NCBI RefSeq assembly: GCF_001750685.1
Contig: NZ_CP017269.1
Span: 3,823,416 to 3,887,415 of the forward strand
Direction: 5' to 3'
Length of the DNA stretch: 64,000 nucleotides
From: Geosporobacter ferrireducens
GTDB lineage: Bacteria > Bacillota > Clostridia > Peptostreptococcales > Thermotaleaceae
Shown here piece after piece: positions 59,123 to 64,000 of the stretch; positions within the stretch are counted from its first letter, which is position 1, and the number at the start of each line of letters is the position of its first letter. The position numbers and the translations under genes were made by a program. The notes under the pieces are model-generated. The model saw only the letters and a program-made list of their open reading frames with translations. It was not told the origin of the DNA and did no database searches.

Positions 59123-60904
59123 ATGGCTGATCAAAAAAATCAATATGAAGTAGTTTGGCCTTCCGGCAAGTCAGGGGTTAAGAAAGGACTTCTTGCACCT
59201 CGCCTTGAAGACTTGGAAGGCAAAACAATCTGTGAGCTGTCACACGATTCCTACAGGGGAGATGACATTTTTCCGGTGCTTAGGGAATCCCTGCGGAAGC
59301 GCTACAAGAATATTAAATTTGTAGAGTACGATACATTTGGGAACTTCCGCGATCCTAGAAAATACGGTGCTGAACTGGAGAAGCTACCGGGTCTGCGTGA
59401 CTTGATGTTGAGCCATAACTGCGATGCAGTCATAGCAGGGATGGGGGCCTGAGGGGCTTGTGCACCCGCAGTTGTGCGGGTATCGGCCGCTATAGAAAAA
59501 TGCGGAATTCCTACTGTTTCACTTATTATCACCGGATTCTTGGCGCAAGCTAGCCTTGTTGCAAAAAGTCAGGGCCTAAAAGATTTAAGGATTGCCGAAT
59601 ACCCTGGCACAATGATGACGGATTCCATGGAACAGCTTATTGAAAAGGTGGATACCGCCCTTGTTGAAAACGTCATCAATAGTCTGACGACTATGCCGGA
59701 AGGTGCAGAAGGGAAAGAAGAAGTAATTGCTGAGCCAAAGCCTCGAGATATTGTATATAAAGGAGATTTGAGACAAGTTAACGATTATTTCTACAAAAAA
59801 CTTTGGACAGATGGACTACCCATTGTTCCACCAACCATAGAGGAAGTTGAGAAATTTTTAAGTTTTACCGATCGATTGCCGGATGAGGTAATAGCTATAC
59901 TACCTCATGAGAATCGTGAGGCCACAATCTGGAATATTGCAGTTAACGGCGTGATGGCCGGGTGTAGGCCGGAGTATATGCCGGTACTGCTTGCCGTTGT
60001 GGAAGCCATATCGGATACTGGAGAGCCTGGTAATCCCAAAAATGCCGGATTTCGGGTTCAGGACGTAGGTACCACACCGGGATGGGAACCGTTAATCATT
60101 ATTAATGGTCCGATTATTAAAGATTTAGATTTTAATTATGGGCAAGGCGCATTGCGGTTCGGACGCCAGGCGAATACATCCATTGGCCGTTTCCTTAAAC
60201 TATTTCTGAGGAATGTTTGCGGATTCCGAATTCCGCCAGGGATGGGAGATAAGGGAAGTATTGGTCAAAGTATGAACGTAGCAATAGCGGAGAATGAAGA
60301 TTTCGTTAAAAACATAGGCTGGCAGCCCTATAGCGTTGATCGCGGATTTGATGCAGGCGAAAATACAGTTACTGTTATGAGCTCTGTTGCGATTAGTTTT
60401 CCTATCTATAGTTCGGGAAGTACAGCAATAGAGCATCTAGAGACACTCGTCGAGATGATTGGACGAAGACTCTGGAGATTTGGTGCAGTATGGGCTGTGT
60501 CTACCCTGAGATATGAGCCACTGTTGATGCTCGGTCCAGCTGTTGCAGAGATATTGGCAAAGGATGGCTGGACAAAAGAGGCTATAAGGGAATATTTCTT
60601 CAAAAATGTGCGAACAACCGCCTTTGAGACGGAAAAGCATTTCATGGATTTCAATGGCATATACATGGATCTGTGTGATAGAGTGAAAAAGGGACAAATA
60701 TCACCGGACTATTGTGAATGTGATGATCCGCAAAGAGAGATCAAGGTTCTCCCGGATCCTCAGTCCATCCAGATCATCGTAAGCGGCGATCCTAGTAGAA
60801 ATCAGAGCAAAGGCTTTGTACAAAGTGGTTACCTTGGGCCACCGACAACCAAAAAGATTGTGTTGCCCGATAATTGGAAACAGCGTTTACAAGAAGCAAA
60901 ATAG
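59123..60904 (+). CDS. UGSC-family selenoprotein with C-terminal fusion domain (UGA 59450-59452 read as Sec)
   Basis: 593 residues when the in-frame TGA at 59450-59452 is read as selenocysteine (Sec110); the frame continues without break to 60904. Sec110-Gly-Ala-Cys113 lies exactly where UGSC-family proteins have Sec/Cys-Gly-Ser-Cys, after HNCDAVIAGMGA and before APAVVRVSAAIEKCGIPTVS. A hairpin with 7-bp arms starts 12 bases after the UGA (59464-59481). Residues 1-200 are the UGSC domain; residues about 215-560 form a second domain opening with DLRQVNDYFYKKLWTDGLPI, which other bacteria often encode separately. The function is unknown; the Sec-x2-Cys pair suggests redox or thiol chemistry. 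A thioredoxin-reductase-like gene follows. RBS AAAGGAG before ATG 59123. Confidence 0.9.
59453..59490 (+). promoter_or_regulatory. bSECIS element (selenocysteine insertion)
   Basis: ACCCGCA (59464-59470), loop GTTG, TGCGGGT (59475-59481). The apical loop lies 19-22 bases after the UGA, inside the window required for SelB binding, and the loop offers the G/U residues typical of bacterial SECIS. Confidence 0.8.
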
Positions 60905-60927
60905 TCAATAGGAAATTTTGTGGAACG

Positions 60928-60967
60928 AGGGTGAGCAATGTGAAGTATAATTTTCATTACTTACCCT
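60928..60967 (+). other. Hairpin between the selenoprotein and reductase genes
   Basis: AGGGTGAGCAATG (60928-60940) and CATTACTTACCCT (60955-60967) pair with one wobble and one mismatch. No T-run; probably an attenuating or processing hairpin. Confidence 0.45.
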
Positions 60968-61037
60968 ATTCCTAGATTTCAAGTAATAAATTAAATTCTA
61001 TTTTTATTATTTCGAAGATGTTGGAGGACTAAGTGCA

Positions 61038-61967
61038 ATGTTTGACGAGAAGATATACGATATTCTGATTGTAGGTGGTGGACCAGCTGGAATGACCGCT
61101 GCGCTTTACGGTTCCAGAGCCAATAAGAGCGTTTGTATTATAGAAAAAGGCGCCTTTGGCGGGCAAATTACTTCTTCGCCCAGAGTGGAGAATTGGCCAG
61201 GCACAGTGCAGATGAGCGGTAGTGACTTTGGCAACCAGATGGCAGAGCAGATACTAGCTGCAGGTGTTGATGTGGAGATAGAGACTGTTATTGATATCCG
61301 TAATGAGGGTGCATATAAAGTGGTTGTCACCGAGGATGGTGGCTACCATAAAGGTAGGGCTGTAATCGTTGCTACGGGGGTGAAGCACAGGAGATTATGC
61401 TTGCCGGGTGAGGAGCAACTCATCGGCAATGGTGTATATTTTTGTGCAGTATGTGACGGGGCATATTATAAGGACAAGTCCGTAGCGATCATCGGCGGTG
61501 GGAATAGTGCCCTTCAGGAAGCTGTACTGCTTTCGGAAATCTGCAGCAAAGTCTTTGTTATCCAGAACTTACCGGAGTTCACTGGCGAAATGAAATTACG
61601 GGAGGCAGTAATGGGCAAACCCAATGTAAGCGTCAAATTTGGCACTGTCGTTGAGCGCTACATTACTGAGGGGAATAAGTTATGTGGCTTACAACTGGTA
61701 GAATCTGCTTATGGGGTAAAAAGCGAAATTAGTTGTGATGGAGTATTCCTGGCTGTTGGTCTGAAGCCAGAAAATGAAGTTTTTGCTGAACTGGCGGAAT
61801 TGAATGACTATGGCTACTTCGCTTCCGGTGAGGATTGTCTCACCAGAACTCCCGGCTTTTTTGTAGCAGGAGATTGTCGGTCAAAGAATGTACGCCAACT
61901 CACTACTGCAGTTGCTGACGGTGCGGTTGCAGCCTTGGCTGCCTGCAGCTATATAGACGGATTCTAA
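61038..61967 (+). CDS. Thioredoxin-reductase-like flavoprotein
   Basis: 309 residues, TrxB size. ILIVGGGPAGMTAALYGSRA is the FAD motif, Cys136-Ala-Val-Cys139 (CAVCDG) the redox pair, IIGGGNSALQEAVLLSEI the nucleotide-domain glycine motif, and PGFFVAGDCRSKNVRQLTTAVADG the C-terminal FAD motif. The HRRxxxR-type NADPH phosphate clamp that normally follows the nucleotide motif is absent (VIQNLPEFTGEM), so NADPH may not be the donor; NADH or ferredoxin/flavin-dependent variants are alternatives. Position next to the Sec protein suggests it keeps the Sec-Cys pair reduced. Confidence 0.88.
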   Translation: MFDEKIYDILIVGGGPAGMTAALYGSRANKSVCIIEKGAFGGQITSSPRVENWPGTVQMSGSDFGNQMAEQILAAGVDVEIETVIDIRNEGAYKVVVTEDGGYHKGRAVIVATGVKHRRLCLPGEEQLIGNGVYFCAVCDGAYYKDKSVAIIGGGNSALQEAVLLSEICSKVFVIQNLPEFTGEMKLREAVMGKPNVSVKFGTVVERYITEGNKLCGLQLVESAYGVKSEISCDGVFLAVGLKPENEVFAELAELNDYGYFASGEDCLTRTPGFFVAGDCRSKNVRQLTTAVADGAVAALAACSYIDGF

Positions 61968-61987
61968 GCATCATTTATGCCGAAGTG

Positions 61988-62017
61988 GGGACTCGTTCAT
62001 TAGGACGGGTCCTTTTC
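61988..62017 (+). terminator. Terminator after the reductase gene
   Basis: GGACTCGT (61989-61996) and ACGGGTCC (62005-62012) with one wobble, then TTTT. Confidence 0.75.
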
Positions 62018-62159
62018 AGCCCATCGTATACAGTATTGTGCAGTATTTGACGTGAGGATATCCGAATGATTGAAGTACAATTACGCAACTTCATGTTTCA
62101 GAAAGGGCTCTAGGAAAGGTATTTTAGTTTATTCTACGAGTAAATAAAAGAAATTTCTC

Positions 62160-62182
62160 TTTAGTATGGACTCAATACTAAA
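62160..62182 (-). terminator. Possible terminator of LysR 2 (minus strand)
   Basis: TTTAGTAT and ATACTAAA arms, 7-base loop, followed on the minus strand by a T-rich but not continuous run. Confidence 0.4.
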
Positions 62183-62200
62183 AGCGGGGGAGTCGAAGAG

Positions 62201-63118
62201 TTATTTTTCAATATCATTTATAGTTTTATGTGTTAAGCTGATAAATTTCCCAATAATTTTTGTGACATGTGTGCTTTTGTTATAACAAACATATATATGT
62301 CGAGAATAGTCTCCTTCTATGCTATAACAGTTTAGATTGTTGATAAGATCTTTTGTTGCCAAGGCAGAGAATGGGAGAATGGTAAAGGCTTCTCCTTTTT
62401 TTACCATACCAATACAGGTCTGCCAGTTATCTGTTTCTAAAACGATGTTAGGCTGAATGCCAAAATCAGAAAAAATTTTATCTGCAATACTTCGAAGATG
62501 ATTACCAGTTTTAAATAAAACAAAAGGGTGTTCTTCTGTAACAGAAAAATCAACAATGGGAAATCTGTGTTCATTTTTTTTTATTACAATAGGAGGTTCA
62601 AAAGAAGTCGGTGTCATCAGAACGATCTCTTCATCTAAAAGAGGGAGAAGTTCTAACTTTTTATTATTGATTTTTAAATAGGTAAAAGCGATATCCAAAT
62701 TACCATAACATAACATATCATGCAAAACAGACAGCTTTTCCTCGAATAGCTTTACAGTAAAGCCAGGATATTCACTCTTAAAAACCGGAATGATCATGGG
62801 AAACAAAAAAGAAGAAAGCTGACGACCACATCCAATCAATAGATTGCCCTTTTGACAATTTTGAATATCATCAATTTGGTGTTCAAGCTCTCTTTTTATG
62901 TTTAATATCTTTTTAGCAGCATCAACATAGCATTCACCAGCATAGGTAAGAGACATGCCTGTGATGCATCGATCAAATAGTTCTATTCCGAGCTCCTTCT
63001 CTACATTAGCAAGCAAAGAACTGAGAGATGGCTGACTAATAAAAAGTTTATGTGCGGCAGTAGTTATGTTGCCTTCTTCAGCAATCGTTAAGATATATTT
63101 GAGCTGACGATCGTTCAT
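62201..63118 (-). CDS. LysR-type regulator 2, paralogue of the one at 51843
   Basis: 305 residues from ATG 63118; AGGTGAG overlaps the earlier GTG at 63127. HTH region MNDRQLKYILTIAEEGNITT and HKLFISQPSLSSLLANVEKELG. Both LysR proteins match over their whole length, including the effector domain (SSFLFP, TDNWQTCIGMVKKGEAFTILPFSAL against TSNWETCYSMVTEGLAFTILPYSPL; shown only as landmarks). The likely target is the carboxylate/selenoprotein cluster or the incomplete gene to the right. Confidence 0.92.
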   Translation of the reverse strand: MNDRQLKYILTIAEEGNITTAAHKLFISQPSLSSLLANVEKELGIELFDRCITGMSLTYAGECYVDAAKKILNIKRELEHQIDDIQNCQKGNLLIGCGRQLSSFLFPMIIPVFKSEYPGFTVKLFEEKLSVLHDMLCYGNLDIAFTYLKINNKKLELLPLLDEEIVLMTPTSFEPPIVIKKNEHRFPIVDFSVTEEHPFVLFKTGNHLRSIADKIFSDFGIQPNIVLETDNWQTCIGMVKKGEAFTILPFSALATKDLINNLNCYSIEGDYSRHIYVCYNKSTHVTKIIGKFISLTHKTINDIEK

Positions 63119-63666
63119 TATACTCACCTTACCTTTGTATTAGTACAGCATGCTTGCTTAAAAGCATCCCTCAGTTCTGTTACACGATCATAGAGTAAGC
63201 AAAATAATTTTTTGAGCAGTATGAATACCAGCAGATCAGTAGAGTACGGTAAGATAATTGGTAGACTGAGAAGATGGATCTAAGTCATTCGTAGAGGTGA
63301 AGGCTATGTTTTTTATAGCTGCTTAAATATTGCAATCTGCTGTAATTATGTAGTAAATTCCATCAGATGTTCTTCATATCGACGTCTGTTCATAGTTAAA
63401 ATACTATACATATTATAATATATATAGTATTTTAACTATTACTAAAAGTAGTATATTATAAATGCATAGAAAAGTAAACATTTCGGTGATTTTTTCTATT
63501 CCAAAAAATCTTAATTAATAGAGAATAGAGATATGAGAATTTGTAGAAAATTAATGAAAGATAGGGATCAATCTTAATTTTCAGACTATTTCCTGTGGAT
63601 TAAAGCGTGTAAAAGTATTTCATGCAGAAAATATGAAAGTGATTAAGTCTATAGGAGGAGGTTACA
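63119..63666. other. Intergenic region with a long AT-rich inverted repeat
   Basis: 548 AT-rich bases without a gene. A perfect 17-bp inverted repeat with a 14-base spacer occupies 63392-63439 (listed separately). RBS ATAGGAGGAGG at 63651-63661 belongs to the next gene. Confidence 0.6.
63392..63439. repeat. 17-bp perfect inverted repeat
   Basis: ATAGTTAAAATACTATA (63392-63408) and TATAGTATTTTAACTAT (63423-63439). It is too AT-rich and lacks a T-run for a typical terminator; a regulator-binding or cruciform site is possible. Confidence 0.75.
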
Positions 63667-64000
63667 TTGTGGATTACAGCTAGTTTTGGTGGAGAAGATC
63701 GGAGGCGTTTTCGCCTTCACGATGTCATGCCCTATAGTGGCGTCATCTTGCGGGAAGCGCTGCCAAGCGGCTGGGAGATCTGCAGTCTATATCATCATAT
63801 AGAAAAAATGAAATTATATGTAGAAAAATACATCGAGAAGCATAGGGGGACTAACATGAATAATAGTATTCAAGATTATACACAAAAGGTTAACAAAATC
63901 ATTGCTGCTATTGAGTTTTTGGGTGCAGCAGTACTTCTGTTACTTCGAGTAACGGATGAGTCTGACCGGTTTTCTGTTTTTAAAGTATTATATTGTGCTG
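63667..64000 (+). CDS. Incomplete gene running off the right edge, unrecognised N-terminus
   Basis: The frame from TTG 63667 is open to the window end (111 codons seen). A strong RBS (ATAGGAGGAGG) precedes it. A second possible start is the in-frame ATG 63856, with AGGGGGA before it, so the first part may be a short leader or a separate product. The visible part has a charged N-terminal segment (FGGEDRRRFRLHD), then NKIIAAIEFLGAAVLLLL, which is the first membrane helix. A membrane sensor or receptor is possible but cannot be shown. Confidence 0.5.
   Translation, partial: MWITASFGGEDRRRFRLHDVMPYSGVILREALPSGWEICSLYHHIEKMKLYVEKYIEKHRGTNMNNSIQDYTQKVNKIIAAIEFLGAAVLLLLRVTDESDRFSVFKVLYCA

Noticed and set aside
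59450..59452. Nonsense mutation or two separate genes at the in-frame TGA
   Set aside because: The Sec-x2-Cys motif, the in-phase continuation and the well-placed bSECIS favour recoding; the second part has no RBS or start of its own near 59474.

Overview
The window looks like chromosomal DNA of a low-GC, spore-forming, strictly anaerobic Firmicute (class Clostridia). The grounds are strong AGGAGG ribosome sites, many GTG/TTG starts, an H-type small acid-soluble spore protein (12424-12603, minus), a radical-type 2-hydroxyacyl-CoA dehydratase with its ATP-driven activator, several sigma-54 promoters with AAA+ activators, a selenocysteine UGA, and clostridial mobile elements. No rRNA, tRNA or CRISPR was seen. 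The species cannot be named from this.

Layout. (1) 1-12.2 kb: the end of a ModD/NadC-like gene and a molybdopterin-binding protein, then an anaerobic-looking copy of the lower meta-cleavage pathway (2-oxopent-4-enoate hydratase, acylating acetaldehyde dehydrogenase, 4-hydroxy-2-oxovalerate aldolase), a ferredoxin/BFD protein, a divergent LarA-like protein, a BenE-type permease, a NadD-like protein, an M24-fold protein, and larC1, larE, larB for the nickel-pincer cofactor. (2) 12.4-19.8 kb: sspH, then a sigma-54 activator with an N-terminal HPr domain, followed by a PTS-dependent dihydroxyacetone-kinase-type operon (dhaM, HPr, two small membrane proteins, dhaK, dhaL, a variant triose-phosphate isomerase, rpiB). 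Sigma-54 promoters precede dhaM and the membrane-protein genes. The set resembles tetrulose-phosphate catabolism as much as glycerone catabolism. (3) 19.9-25.8 kb: LemA, TPM-domain protein, an NSS-family transporter, an FAD protein, a hypothetical and a GNAT enzyme. (4) 26-34.9 kb, mobile region: an IS91-like element with a beheaded tyrosine recombinase, a nested palindromic element, a GC-rich Tn4451-like remnant (TnpX-type serine recombinase, TnpW-like protein, CAT-like enzyme, sigma-like protein), a tetR-cat pair, and an esterase with an internal duplication.

(5) 35-45 kb: a 2-hydroxyacyl-CoA dehydratase regulon. The activator gene (minus) and the dehydratase/CoA-transferase/3-hydroxyacyl-CoA dehydrogenase-crotonase/thiolase operon (plus) each have a sigma-54 promoter, with a PAS-AAA+-Fis activator between them. 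Together they could oxidise a 2-hydroxy acid through its enoyl-CoA to acetyl-CoA. (6) 45.4-51.8 kb: AEC-type permease, RraA-like aldolase, split transketolase, D-2-hydroxyacid dehydrogenase and LeuC/LeuD-like hydro-lyase. (7) 51.8-63.1 kb: a carboxylate-type cluster between two paralogous LysR genes: AtuA-like (DUF1446), DUF4387, an unrecognised 281-residue protein, CitMHS and 2-hydroxycarboxylate transporters, a UGSC-family selenoprotein read through an in-frame UGA with a well-placed bSECIS hairpin, and a thioredoxin-reductase-like flavoprotein. An incomplete gene runs off the right edge.

The most notable items are the selenoprotein (59123-60904), the LarA-like enzyme encoded beside the cofactor-making genes, the HPr-fused sigma-54 activator of the dha-type operon, and two uncharacterised hydroxy-acid/carboxylate catabolic clusters.
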